Source: an uncultured Muribaculaceae bacterium
GTDB lineage: Bacteria > Bacteroidota > Bacteroidia > Bacteroidales > Muribaculaceae
Direction of reading: 5' to 3'
DNA: 64,000 nt
NCBI GenBank assembly: GCA_944321705.1
Contig: CALUMG010000001.1
Span: 186,001 to 250,000, forward strand
Each line of letters begins with the position of its first letter. The first letter of the stretch is position 1. The notes under the pieces are model-generated. The model did not search any database. It was not told the origin of the DNA and was given only the letters and a program-made list of their open reading frames with translations. The translations under genes and the position numbers were made by a program. Below are positions 19,036-27,381 of the stretch, in pieces.

Positions 19036-19932
19036 ATGAAACATTTGAAAATCATACGAGTCATCTTGTCGGTCGTGCTGGCGATATTGGTCACGGCAGC
19101 CATATTTTGTCGCGAGTCGGAATGCAGTTGGCTCGGTTGGTTTCAGAAGTTTCAACTTATGCCGGCCTTAATCTCATTTTCGATGGGGGTATGTGCGTTC
19201 TGGCTCGCGGTTTCGTTGTTGGTGGGACGAGTTTATTGTTCCACGATATGTCCTCTCGGCACTTTGCAGGATGCGGTTGCTTATTTTGGAAAGAAGCTAA
19301 GGCGCAGCAAAATAGGAGACTATTGGTATTCAAGACCTGAAAACAGGTTGCGTTATGTGGTGCTTGGCGTCATAATTGTGTGCATAGTCGCGGGACAGAT
19401 GTTTTTGCCTGAAATTACCGACCCTTATATGATTTATGAAAAATTCATCGATAATTTGTTTTCTCCGGCTGTTGCTGCCATTGCAGGGGAATGGATAGTT
19501 CCCTCGCTGTTTGGCATGGCTTTGTCGCTGGTTACGTTGGTTGCTATAGTGACGTTGTCGATAAAGAACGGTAGGACTTTCTGCAACACTATTTGCCCTG
19601 TGGGGTCGGCTTTGAGTGTTGTGAGTCGCTATTCTTTATTGCAATTGGAAATAGATCCTGACATATGTACCAATTGCGGAAAATGCGAAATGGCTTGCAA
19701 GGCCTCGTGCGTTAATGCCAAGGCCCACACGATAGATTACAGTCGTTGCGTACTGTGCCTGAATTGCGGTGCTGTGTGCGATGACAACGCCATAAGGTTT
19801 ACTACCGTGCGCAAGCGATTGTCAACGCCACTGATGCAGCAGGTGAAAGGCAAAGTGCCGCAAATGACAATCGATGCTCCCGGTGGAGATTTCAATTCTA
19901 TGATAAAAATGAAAACTGACAATAAAAAATGA
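19036..19932 (+). CDS. Polytopic membrane 4Fe-4S binding protein (NapH/CcoG-like)
   Basis: 298 residues from the ATG at 19036; an in-frame ATG at 18994 is the alternative. About four to five membrane segments carry two CxxxCP motifs ([13 protein letters not shown] and [13 protein letters not shown]). A ferredoxin-like C-terminal domain has [11 protein letters not shown] and [11 protein letters not shown], enough cysteines for two [4Fe-4S] clusters. The layout is that of NapH/NosR-type electron-transfer proteins at the cytoplasmic membrane. Its stop codon overlaps the thyA start (ATGA), so it is translationally coupled to thyA and folA. Whether there is a functional link is unknown. Confidence 0.85.
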   Translation: MKHLKIIRVILSVVLAILVTAAIFCRESECSWLGWFQKFQLMPALISFSMGVCAFWLAVSLLVGRVYCSTICPLGTLQDAVAYFGKKLRRSKIGDYWYSRPENRLRYVVLGVIIVCIVAGQMFLPEITDPYMIYEKFIDNLFSPAVAAIAGEWIVPSLFGMALSLVTLVAIVTLSIKNGRTFCNTICPVGSALSVVSRYSLLQLEIDPDICTNCGKCEMACKASCVNAKAHTIDYSRCVLCLNCGAVCDDNAIRFTTVRKRLSTPLMQQVKGKVPQMTIDAPGGDFNSMIKMKTDNKK

Positions 19933-20723
19933 AACAATATCTTGACTTGTTGCGCCATGTGCGCGACAATGGCACAATCAAGACCGACCGCACGGGAACA
20001 GGCACAAAAAGCGTGTTCGGATATCAGATGCGGTTCAATCTTGCCGACGGCTTCCCGTTGCTTACGACTAAGAAGCTGCACTTGAAGTCCATAATATATG
20101 AGCTGTTATGGTTCTTGAACGGGGATACTAATGTGAAGTATTTGCAAGAACATGGTGTGAGGATATGGAATGAATGGGCTGATGCTGATGGCAGTCTCGG
20201 TCATATATATGGCTACCAGTGGCGTTCATGGCCTGATTACAAAGGCGGACATATCGACCAGATTTCGCGTGTGATTGACGACATAAAACATACACCTGAT
20301 TCACGTCGCTTAATGGTGAGCGCATGGAATGTGGCCGATCTTGACAACATGAACTTGCCTCCATGCCACACGTTGTTCCAGTTTTATGTGGCCGATGGTC
20401 GCTTGAGCTTGCAGTTGTACCAGCGTAGTGCCGATATTTTCCTTGGCGTTCCGTTCAATATAGCGTCTTACGCCTTGCTACTCATGATGGTGGCTCAAGT
20501 CACAGGACTTGAAGCTGGTGATTTTGTTCACACGCTTGGCGATGCCCACATTTATACCAACCATTTTGAGCAGGTTGAAGAGCAGCTTTCGCGCACTCCG
20601 AGGAAATTGCCGCGAATGTTGATAAATCCCGACGTTAAAGATATTTTCGGCTTCAAGTACGAGGACTTTACGTTGGAGGGTTATGATCCGTGGCCGCACA
20701 TAAAGGCGCAAGTTTCTGTGTAA
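19929..20723 (+). CDS. thyA: Thymidylate synthase
   Basis: 264 residues, the same length as the E. coli enzyme, with the catalytic cysteine at the same position (Cys146 in [13 protein letters not shown]). It methylates dUMP to dTMP using methylene-tetrahydrofolate in the cytoplasm. Other conserved parts: [47 protein letters not shown] and the C-terminal [13 protein letters not shown]. It overlaps the preceding Fe-S protein gene by four bases, and folA follows 9 bases later. This fits, because dihydrofolate made by ThyA is recycled by dihydrofolate reductase. Confidence 0.98.
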   Translation: MKQYLDLLRHVRDNGTIKTDRTGTGTKSVFGYQMRFNLADGFPLLTTKKLHLKSIIYELLWFLNGDTNVKYLQEHGVRIWNEWADADGSLGHIYGYQWRSWPDYKGGHIDQISRVIDDIKHTPDSRRLMVSAWNVADLDNMNLPPCHTLFQFYVADGRLSLQLYQRSADIFLGVPFNIASYALLLMMVAQVTGLEAGDFVHTLGDAHIYTNHFEQVEEQLSRTPRKLPRMLINPDVKDIFGFKYEDFTLEGYDPWPHIKAQVSV

Positions 20724-20732
20724 TCATAATGG

Positions 20733-21248
20733 ATGGGCAAAAGTATGAAGGTTTCGGCGATAGTGGCTGTTGATGAACACGGCGCAATAGGCAAGGACGG
20801 CCAATTAATGTGGCACATTCCTGCCGACATGAAGCGTTTCAAGTCGGTTACCATGGGGCATCCGATAATTATGGGACGCAAGACATTTGAGAGTTTTCCG
20901 AAAGGTCCGCTTCCGGGGCGGTTGAACATTGTACTTACGCGCGATGACAAGTACAATGTTGAAGGTGTTGAGATTTGTCATACGGTTGAGGAAGCCTTGT
21001 CAGTGGCATTCGACAGTGGTGCAAGTGAATGTTTCGTAATAGGTGGAGAGCAGGTGTACAAGCTCATGCTTGATTTGGTCGATACGATATATCTTACAAT
21101 TGTTCATGCGTCTTTCCCCGATGCCGATGCGTTTTTCCCATCGATTGCCAGTCTTGGGTGGAAGGTTAACGTGATTTCGCGTGAAGATTTTGAGGCCGAC
21201 GAACGGAATAAATATCCATATAGCTTCATGGTGCTCGACAGGATATGA
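20733..21248 (+). CDS. folA: Dihydrofolate reductase
   Basis: 171 residues. NADPH-dependent reduction of dihydrofolate to tetrahydrofolate. Family motifs: AIVAVDEHGAIGKDGQLMWHIPADMKRFK with the substrate-binding Asp, then HPIIMGRKTFESFP and GRLNIVLTRDD, and FVIGGEQVYKLML. It follows thyA by 9 bases in the same operon. The start may be 20733 or the ATG at 20745, which gives the usual MKVSAIVAVD beginning. A terminator follows. Confidence 0.97.
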   Translation: MGKSMKVSAIVAVDEHGAIGKDGQLMWHIPADMKRFKSVTMGHPIIMGRKTFESFPKGPLPGRLNIVLTRDDKYNVEGVEICHTVEEALSVAFDSGASECFVIGGEQVYKLMLDLVDTIYLTIVHASFPDADAFFPSIASLGWKVNVISREDFEADERNKYPYSFMVLDRI

Positions 21249-21278
21249 TGAGGTAATATCGCCGAAAAAAGAAAATGA

Positions 21279-21314
21279 GAAAAGGATGCGTCACTGAGGG
21301 GCGCATCCTTTTCT
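21279..21314. terminator. Terminator after folA
   Basis: A perfect 12-bp stem (21279-21290 with 21302-21313, 11-base loop) whose right arm ends in TTTTCT. It can also serve the converging pseudouridine synthase transcript, since A runs precede it. Confidence 0.8.
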
Positions 21315-21342
21315 GTGGGAAGATATTTGCTTGTTTATCTAA

Positions 21343-22251
21343 TCATGACAATTTTCGGAATGCAGCCGGGATGGGTGTTGAGAAATTCATCTCTTTTCGA
21401 GTTATCGGATGTACGAACCTCAGTGTCATGGCGTGCAGGGCAAGACGGTGGATGGGACTTACCGAAGCTCCATATTTCCTGTCGCCTGCAATTGGGTGTC
21501 CCATTTCCTTGGCATGCACGCGAATTTGATTCTTACGGCCTGTGTCGAGTTCAAATTCCACCAGTGAATATTTTGTGCCTGCGTGAAGGGTCTTGTATCG
21601 TGTGACGGCCAATTGACCTTTTTCGGGGTCATCGGTGGAATATACCTCAAACATGGAATTTTCGGCGAGATAACTTTTTATTACGCCTTCTTCTTGTTCC
21701 ATCTTGCCTTCTACCACGGCTACATATTTTCGGTTGATTACCATGTTGTTCCAGTTATGCTGCATCACGTCTTTGGCTTCTCGAGTTTTTGCCAGCATCA
21801 TCAGCCCAGATGTGTTGCGGTCGAGACGATGGACGATGAATACATGAGCCGTAGGGTTGTTGGCTTTGACGTATTCACGCATGATGCTATAAGCTGTTCC
21901 GGTCTTGACTTTGTCGGTTCCCATCGACAATACTCCATATCCTTTGTTTATCACAAGAATATGCTCGTCTTCATATATGAGCTCTATGCGCTTGTTGTAA
22001 AACACGGCAAACGACTGGTCGAAATTGACCGAAAACGTGTCGCCTGCTGTTACCGGAAAATCATATTGCGAATGTGGCACATGATTTACGGCAAACTGCA
22101 TGTGCTTCATCATCGACTTGACTTTAGTCAATGTGTGGTCTTTAAGTATTTTTTTTGCCGTTTCAAGCAGGGTTCCGTCTTCGGTTACTGTCCAATTACG
22201 GATGTTGTCTGGCTTGTTGAAACGATGGTTTTGGCCGGCTTGTTGTTTCAT
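21343..22251 (-). CDS. RluA-family RNA pseudouridine synthase
   Basis: 302 residues from the ATG at 22251 (a TTG lies two codons upstream). An S4-like N-terminal region is followed by the RluA catalytic domain. The catalytic aspartate is in VHRLDRNTSGLMMLAKT near residue 144. Also visible: DEHILVINKGYGVLS and the motif ELDTGRKNQIRVHAKEMGHPIAGD. These enzymes isomerise specific uridines in rRNA or tRNA. The exact target (RluC, RluD or TruC type) cannot be set by eye. A minus-strand -7 element (CAAAGATA at 22277-22284) lies 26 bases upstream. Confidence 0.93.
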   Translation of the reverse strand: MKQQAGQNHRFNKPDNIRNWTVTEDGTLLETAKKILKDHTLTKVKSMMKHMQFAVNHVPHSQYDFPVTAGDTFSVNFDQSFAVFYNKRIELIYEDEHILVINKGYGVLSMGTDKVKTGTAYSIMREYVKANNPTAHVFIVHRLDRNTSGLMMLAKTREAKDVMQHNWNNMVINRKYVAVVEGKMEQEEGVIKSYLAENSMFEVYSTDDPEKGQLAVTRYKTLHAGTKYSLVEFELDTGRKNQIRVHAKEMGHPIAGDRKYGASVSPIHRLALHAMTLRFVHPITRKEMNFSTPIPAAFRKLS

Positions 22252-22506
22252 TGTCAATAAATTTCAATTCAGTGTGCAAAGATAGTGCAAGGAGAATGCA
22301 GAGACAAGCAAAAACGATGTTTTTGTGCTTGACTCTGCTGAATCGAAGCCTATTTTAGGAATAACAATTTGAAAAATGACAAGTTGACGGGATGGCATTG
22401 AAACTTTTCTTATTTTTACAAAAAGAATAAAATGACTGAAGTTATAATGATGTGTGTCATTGCACAGATGGCATGAATTTGAATATTAAGAACGAAAAGC
22501 AAAAAG

Positions 22507-23691
22507 ATGAGAACGATATTGTATTGTATGTTGATTATGACATGCTTGTTGTCAGGTTCCTGTAACAAGAACAAGGTTGCTGGTCATCAAGTTGTCCCAA
22601 AACTCGTATCAATGCCCGATGACACTGCTGAGCTTTTCGGTGCATTGGGTTTCTCTTATTCGACAATTAGTGAAGCTGAGAAAAAACTGGTAGCAAAATT
22701 GGATTCAATTCATGGAACTTATAGGGATTATATGCCTAATAACGAGCTACGCGACTTGGTGGCACATGATCCTGCTTCGTTAACTCACGATTTTTCATTG
22801 ATGCAAGGAAAAGGTTATGTGGATGTCGTGACATCCGATGACGGAAAACTACGGCTATATTATTGGGATACAGGACAAGGCGGAACAATGATCGATTGGG
22901 GTAATTTGTGCCAATTCCGTGCTGCAAACGGGGATGTGTATTTATACGAATGCAGTGTTGCCGATTTGGAGCGGACTGATGAATATACGTTTGGATGTGC
23001 AATTTTAGGGCTATGGACAGTCCGGGCCGATAATGGTGATGTGTATTATCTTGTGCATACATATGTGCGAGAGATGAGCAATTTGGGATATGCCGAAATA
23101 GTTCCGGTAAAGATACAGGACAGCCGTCTTGTTTCGGCGCCATTATTTGATGCAAGTCCCGACGGATATGGAAACAATTGCACTTTCAGGGAATATAGGT
23201 TTGCCAATTGGTATTTTAAGACAAATGCCGGTGAAGGTTGGGATTGGCCATATCGTTATGATTTAGCAACGCGAACACTGTATGTGCCTGAAGTTATAGA
23301 TGAGGAAATGACCGACCGCTACAATCTATATACATTCAATGGGGAAAAATTTATCTATACAGGTGATGATGGAGGATATTGGTTGCATCCGAGCATTCGC
23401 GAATTTAAGCAACTTGAGTTGTTGTTTTGTACCAAAGATTACAGAATCCGGGTTGATATGATGGATGACGGTACATATAGGTATGCGTCTTGGAGTAAAA
23501 ATGTATCGATGGAAGATATTCCCGATATCGTAATCTGCAATGGTGCTTATGATGAGGGTAGCAGAACATACTCGTTTGAGAACGATGGATTTCAATACAA
23601 TGTTGTCTGTGAAGGTGATAATCAAAGCAAGTTGGTTGTAATCCACGACGGTGAACAGATGTTGCAACAGGGTCAAATCATTGAAGAATAA
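22507..23691 (+). CDS. Lipoprotein of unknown function
   Basis: 394 residues. Lipoprotein signal peptide with lipobox LLSGSC (Cys19). The mature part is rich in Tyr, Asp and Trp and looks beta-rich (DGKLRLYYWDTGQGGTMIDW, VYYLVHTYVREMSNLGYAEI). No family is recognised and no catalytic motif stands out. It has no operon partners: the preceding gene is divergent, and the fic gene starts after a promoter-containing gap. It belongs to the accessory stretch 22.5-26.3 kb. Confidence 0.7.
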   Translation: MRTILYCMLIMTCLLSGSCNKNKVAGHQVVPKLVSMPDDTAELFGALGFSYSTISEAEKKLVAKLDSIHGTYRDYMPNNELRDLVAHDPASLTHDFSLMQGKGYVDVVTSDDGKLRLYYWDTGQGGTMIDWGNLCQFRAANGDVYLYECSVADLERTDEYTFGCAILGLWTVRADNGDVYYLVHTYVREMSNLGYAEIVPVKIQDSRLVSAPLFDASPDGYGNNCTFREYRFANWYFKTNAGEGWDWPYRYDLATRTLYVPEVIDEEMTDRYNLYTFNGEKFIYTGDDGGYWLHPSIREFKQLELLFCTKDYRIRVDMMDDGTYRYASWSKNVSMEDIPDIVICNGAYDEGSRTYSFENDGFQYNVVCEGDNQSKLVVIHDGEQMLQQGQIIEE

Positions 23692-23778
23692 CTTGTTGAG
23701 GACAAAATGCCGCTTATGCCTATGCTGCTCGAAGATATGAATGAAATATAATGTGAATATCGGTTCAGACAGGGAGCA

Positions 23779-23807
23779 ATTGTCATGAATTTTTATTAAA
23801 TTTGTGA
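23779..23807 (+). repeat. 29-bp direct repeat, copy 1 (contains a -7 element)
   Basis: Matches 25064-25092 with one mismatch (28 of 29). It contains TAAATTTG (23797-23804), a Bacteroidetes -7 match. A small hairpin (GGAG GATA CTCC, 23814-23825) lies where the transcript would start. Confidence 0.8.
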
Positions 23808-23877
23808 CTGGGCGGAGGATACTCCTATGGTTATGATTGAAGTTATGGGATATGGAAATAACGTTTGAAGGTGGCCT

Positions 23878-24975
23878 GTGGCTACCTTTGGACTTGATAA
23901 GTGGGTTATGGAAAAAATAGATCTCTTGTATAAAGAGTGGCAGGAATTACAGCCGCTACCCGAACGGAAACGATACTTATTGAACCAACGTTTTACTGTT
24001 GAATACAATTTTAACAGTAACCATATAGAGGGGAATACGTTGACATACGGTCAAACAGAATTGTTATTGCTTTTTGACAAAGTGAGTGGGGAAGGCAATT
24101 TGAAAGATTTTGTCGAGATGAAAGCAAGTCAAGTCGGTTTGTTAATGATGCTTGATGAGGTGTATGAAAATAAGCATGTTCTCACTCAAAGTTTCATACG
24201 TCAACTGCATAAAACATTGTTGCGCGAGGACTATACAGTATATTATCAATTGCCTAATGGAGAACAATCAAGTTATACTATACATGCAGGGCGATATAAG
24301 ACGAGGTCTAACAGTGTTATTACACGATATGGAGATAGATTTGAATATGCTTCGCCGGAGGAAACACCGGCACTTATGACCGACCTTGTTGATTGGTATA
24401 ATGAGGCAGAACAATCAGGTGCTTATTCTCCTGTAGAATTGGCAGCATTGTTCCATTATAGATATATCCGTATCCATCCTTTTGAGGACGGCAATGGTCG
24501 CATTGCTCGCCTTATGGTAAATTATATTTTAGCCCGGCATGGATGGCCTATGATTGTAGTAAGGAGCCGCATGAAGAATGAATATCTGGAAGCGTTGCAT
24601 CAATCAGATCTTGAAATTGGACCAGACGCTTCAGTTGGAGCGCATGCCTCGATACTGCAAATCAGGCATTTCTTGAGATATTTCAAGTCTTTGGTTGCTA
24701 TGGAATTGAAATACAATATTGATTTTGCCAAAGAAAAATCTCCAAATGTTTGGTGGTATGACGGACAGCGTATCGTGTTTCGTAGTCCATCGACAAGTAA
24801 GATGCTGAATGCAATGCGACTGAATCCTGATATTACTATTGAAGCATTGAGCAAAGAAGTTGGAATAGTGACTGCTGCAGTCAAAAAACAGTTGCATAAT
24901 ATGCAAAATAAAGGTTACATCCAAAGGCAAAATAAAGATAGGAGTTGGTACATATTGGCAACGCCATCAATTTGA
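23878..24975 (+). CDS. Fic family protein (class II) with C-terminal winged helix
   Basis: 365 residues from a GTG start; the ATG at 23908 (MEKIDLLYKEW) is an equally likely start. Near residue 43-50 the motif SNHIEGN fits the inhibitory (S/T)xxxE(G/N) helix of self-inhibited Fic enzymes. The active-site loop is complete: HPFEDGNGRIAR with His200. The last ~65 residues look like a winged helix (LSKEVGIVTAAVKKQLHNMQNKGYI). Fic enzymes transfer AMP from ATP to protein hydroxyls; targets are unknown. The gene lies exactly between two 29-bp direct repeats that each carry a promoter element, suggesting an exchangeable cassette. Confidence 0.9.
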   Translation: MATFGLDKWVMEKIDLLYKEWQELQPLPERKRYLLNQRFTVEYNFNSNHIEGNTLTYGQTELLLLFDKVSGEGNLKDFVEMKASQVGLLMMLDEVYENKHVLTQSFIRQLHKTLLREDYTVYYQLPNGEQSSYTIHAGRYKTRSNSVITRYGDRFEYASPEETPALMTDLVDWYNEAEQSGAYSPVELAALFHYRYIRIHPFEDGNGRIARLMVNYILARHGWPMIVVRSRMKNEYLEALHQSDLEIGPDASVGAHASILQIRHFLRYFKSLVAMELKYNIDFAKEKSPNVWWYDGQRIVFRSPSTSKMLNAMRLNPDITIEALSKEVGIVTAAVKKQLHNMQNKGYIQRQNKDRSWYILATPSI

Positions 24976-25049
24976 TGGTTATGGCTTGATGCCTGTTTAA
25001 GCTTTTATTATATGGCTGACGAGTTAAGTTGTCGCCAAATTAAATGTGG

Positions 25050-25079
25050 TTTCATGACATAAGATTGTCATGAAATTTT
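25050..25079 (+). terminator. Terminator-like hairpin after fic
   Basis: A perfect 10-bp inverted repeat (25050-25059 with 25066-25075, 6-base loop) is followed by TTTTATT, 74 bases after the fic stop. Its right arm is part of direct repeat copy 2; copy 1 lacks the left arm. Confidence 0.65.
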
Positions 25080-25092
25080 ATTAAATTTGTGA
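25064..25092 (+). repeat. 29-bp direct repeat, copy 2 (contains a -7 element)
   Basis: Second copy of the repeat at 23779-23807, 1285 bases apart. Contains TAAATTTG (25082-25089), the likely promoter element for the structured leader that follows. Confidence 0.8.
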
Positions 25093-25094
25093 TT

Positions 25095-25360
25095 GGATGA
25101 AGCAGGCTTCGTCCGAGACATGTTAGAAATAAGAGGCGTTATGTCTTTATCTTGTATGTGAAAAGCCTAGGAAACTTACTCACAATGGAAACAAGAGATG
25201 ATATGACGGTCTTCACGCATACGCGTGGGGCTGTTATTCCCACATCTGTTTCCAAAGGTTTTCCTAGCACCTTCACATTAAGACGTGGCATTGCAGTTCC
25301 ACGCTTCGTGTATCAATAATAGTCCTTGTGGCAGCTGGAGGGCAGAAAATTATACCAGTT
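25095..25360 (+). ncRNA. Long structured 5' leader RNA, candidate cis-regulatory element
   Basis: Starts ~6 bases after the -7 element, at the expected transcription start, and ends at the ATG of the next gene. Elements in order: a 9-bp hairpin (25095-25103 with 25106-25114, one G-U pair); a long nested arm made of ATGTGAA/TTCACAT, CTAGGAAA/TTTCCTAG and TGGAAACA/TGTTTCCA (roughly 25151-25282); inside it the overlapping hairpins CACGC/GCGTG and GTGGG/CCCAC; then CGTGG/CCACG (25283-25303); and finally AGCTGG (25333-25338) with CCAGTT (25355-25360), whose last base touches the start codon. So much nested complementarity without coding potential indicates a folded RNA. The class is not recognised. 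Confidence 0.6.
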
Positions 25361-26023
25361 ATGAAAAAGCTACTATTACTTGCGTCAGTGCTGATGCTAT
25401 CATTCGCCATGAATGCACAAGAGGATGTAACCAAGTTCCTCGGTATCCCTGTTGACGGTACTAAGTCGGAAATGATTAACAAACTCCTCGCCAAAGGTTT
25501 TACTCGCACCGAATATGACCGAGAAGTTTTGGAAGGAGAATTCAACGGAATGTCTGTAGTTGTAAATGTTCAAACTAACAATAATAAGGTATGGAGAATT
25601 ATGGTGTTTCATGATGCTGGTTATGATGAAGCGAATGTTAGAATACTGTTTAACAATCTCGTGCATCAGTTTGCTGATAATTCAAGATATATGCCTTATG
25701 ATGCATGGGAGAATTTTATAATTCCCGATGATGAAGATTTTGGTTATGAGATAAGTGTGCATAATAAACGTTACGAAGCAACTTTTTTACAATATGATTA
25801 TTCAACAGCTCAGGAGAAAATTCAAGAAATGTTGCAGTCTAAATACACGCCTGAAGAATTAGAGAGTCAGACTGAAGAGATGAGAACAGAGAAACTGGAA
25901 TTGGCGCAAGATTTATTAATGAAAAAAGTTGTATGGTTTATGATAGGAGAGCAATACGGAAGATATTCCATTGTGATGTTCTACGAGAATGGATATAACA
26001 AAGCCGACGGTTCAGATTTGTAG
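25361..26023 (+). CDS. Small secreted protein of unknown function (GIPVDGTK motif)
   Basis: 220 residues from the ATG at 25361, chosen for the clean signal peptide (KKLLLLASVLMLSFAMNAQ). The mature N-terminus VTKFLGIPVDGTKSEMINKLLAKGF resembles a recurrent group of Bacteroidales exported proteins without known function. The rest is mixed, with a charged helical segment (ELESQTEEMRTEKLELAQDLL) near 165-190. It is expressed from a ~265-base structured leader. An 80-residue gene follows 17 bases later and is probably co-transcribed. Confidence 0.75.
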   Translation: MKKLLLLASVLMLSFAMNAQEDVTKFLGIPVDGTKSEMINKLLAKGFTRTEYDREVLEGEFNGMSVVVNVQTNNNKVWRIMVFHDAGYDEANVRILFNNLVHQFADNSRYMPYDAWENFIIPDDEDFGYEISVHNKRYEATFLQYDYSTAQEKIQEMLQSKYTPEELESQTEEMRTEKLELAQDLLMKKVVWFMIGEQYGRYSIVMFYENGYNKADGSDL

Positions 26024-26040
26024 TTAATAATTGAAATAAG

Positions 26041-26283
26041 ATGGAAACAAAAGAAATGAATGTGAAATGCGGTGAATCTACCGATAGTTTCGAAAAGTTG
26101 GAAACATTATGTGAAAAAGAAGCCCAAAAATTGGCAGGGACTTTGGAAATCCCGGAGCAAACGACTATCTCCGTGGCTTTTTGGACTAATGGCCGTTCAG
26201 AATTAATCGGCACGGCTGATTTTTATAAGGATGGGACAGGAAATGTTTGTTATGATTTAGACTTTTCGGAAACGACATTGTAA
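26041..26283 (+). CDS. Small protein of unknown function
   Basis: 80 residues, acidic and soluble, with a pattern of helix (DSFEKLETLCEKEAQKLAGTL) followed by beta strands (TTISVAFWTNG, GTADFYKDGTGNVCYDLDF). It follows the secreted GIPVDGTK protein by 17 bases and shares its strand, so it is probably the second gene of that operon. No family recognised. Confidence 0.6.
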   Translation: METKEMNVKCGESTDSFEKLETLCEKEAQKLAGTLEIPEQTTISVAFWTNGRSELIGTADFYKDGTGNVCYDLDFSETTL

Positions 26284-26308
26284 AATGTTCAAGAAGTGAT
26301 AATAGTAA

Positions 26309-26347
26309 TCCGGCCAAGCTCGCATTTATGGTGGAGGCTTAGCCGGA
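26309..26347. terminator. Hairpin between the 80-residue gene and neuB
   Basis: A 12-bp stem with one mismatch (26309-26320 with 26336-26347) lies between converging genes. It has no good T run on either strand, so terminator function is only likely. Confidence 0.4.
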
Positions 26348-26367
26348 CTCTTATGGATATGGAAAGT

Positions 26368-27381
26368 TTATTCGAGGGTTATGAGAGTGTCTTTGGGGAA
26401 GTCTTTTACGGCACGGGTGCCTATTACCGAGTCCCATAGCATAGGAGATATTCCGTTACCCGGGCGTTTGACGGTAATATTTTCTTCTGAAAGTATTTCA
26501 CCGGCTTTAATGTCGACTGCGGCCACGATACTTTTTCGGGCGACGACAATGTTTGGTTTTTCACTTGTCGTCACATGCTTTTCGCCTGTTCCTATGGCTT
26601 TTTCGATGTTCCTTATCGAGTCGACCATCTTTTTCAGTTCATCGGGTTCAAGCGAAGCCTTGTGGTCGGGTCCCGGCAGGTTGCAATCGAGTGTGAAGTG
26701 CTTTTCTATGACGGTTGCGCCCAAGGCAACGGCAGCGATAGGCACTTCAATGCCACGAGTGTGGTCGCTATAGCCCACAGCCACACCGAATCGGTCGCGT
26801 AAAGTCTGCATGGCTTTGAGGTTCACATCCTCGTAAGGAGTAGGGTATTGAGTGTTGCAATGCAGCAGGATGATGTCGTTTTTCTGCAAACCTCCGTCAT
26901 AAAGCACATTGAGTGCAGCATCGACCTCGTCAAGTTCACACATCCCTGTTGACATAATTACCTTGCGCCCTTTGGATGCTATTTTGCGTAGGTAAGGCAG
27001 GTTGGTAATTTCTCCCGATGGTATTTTATAGTAGTCCATATCGAGCGGCTCGAGAGTATCGATCGATACAAGGTCGAATGGCGTGCTCATGAACCCTATG
27101 CCTTCGGCGTCGCATATCTCTTTCAGTCGAGCATATGCCGACAGAGGCAAGTGTATGGCCTTGCACATTTCAAGCTGGCTCTGCTCGCTGCCGGTTGTTT
27201 CCTTTTGGTATTCGGCTTTTGGAGCAATGCTTGATATGACAAGCTCGGGCACGGCCGTTTGGAATTTCACATAATCGGCACCCGCCAACTTGGCTTCATG
27301 TATCATTTTTACCGCAAGGTCGAAGTTCCCGTTATGGTTCACTCCGGCTTCGGCAATTATAGTGACATGGTTATTGTTCAT
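26368..27381 (-). CDS. neuB: NeuB-family nonulosonic acid synthase
   Basis: 337 residues from the ATG at 27381; the open frame continues upstream, but that part is antisense to the preceding gene. The N-terminal TIM barrel (TIIAEAGVNHNGNFDLAVKMI, DYVKFQTA, GYSDHTRGIEVPIAAVALGATVIEKHFTL) condenses a hexosamine with phosphoenolpyruvate. The C-terminal ~60 residues are an SAF antifreeze-like domain (ARKSIVAAVDIKAGEIL). The product could be N-acetylneuraminic or legionaminic acid; the legB neighbour favours the latter. The start overlaps the ATP-grasp stop (ATGA), so this is the third gene of the operon. Confidence 0.92.
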   Translation of the reverse strand: MNNNHVTIIAEAGVNHNGNFDLAVKMIHEAKLAGADYVKFQTAVPELVISSIAPKAEYQKETTGSEQSQLEMCKAIHLPLSAYARLKEICDAEGIGFMSTPFDLVSIDTLEPLDMDYYKIPSGEITNLPYLRKIASKGRKVIMSTGMCELDEVDAALNVLYDGGLQKNDIILLHCNTQYPTPYEDVNLKAMQTLRDRFGVAVGYSDHTRGIEVPIAAVALGATVIEKHFTLDCNLPGPDHKASLEPDELKKMVDSIRNIEKAIGTGEKHVTTSEKPNIVVARKSIVAAVDIKAGEILSEENITVKRPGNGISPMLWDSVIGTRAVKDFPKDTLITLE

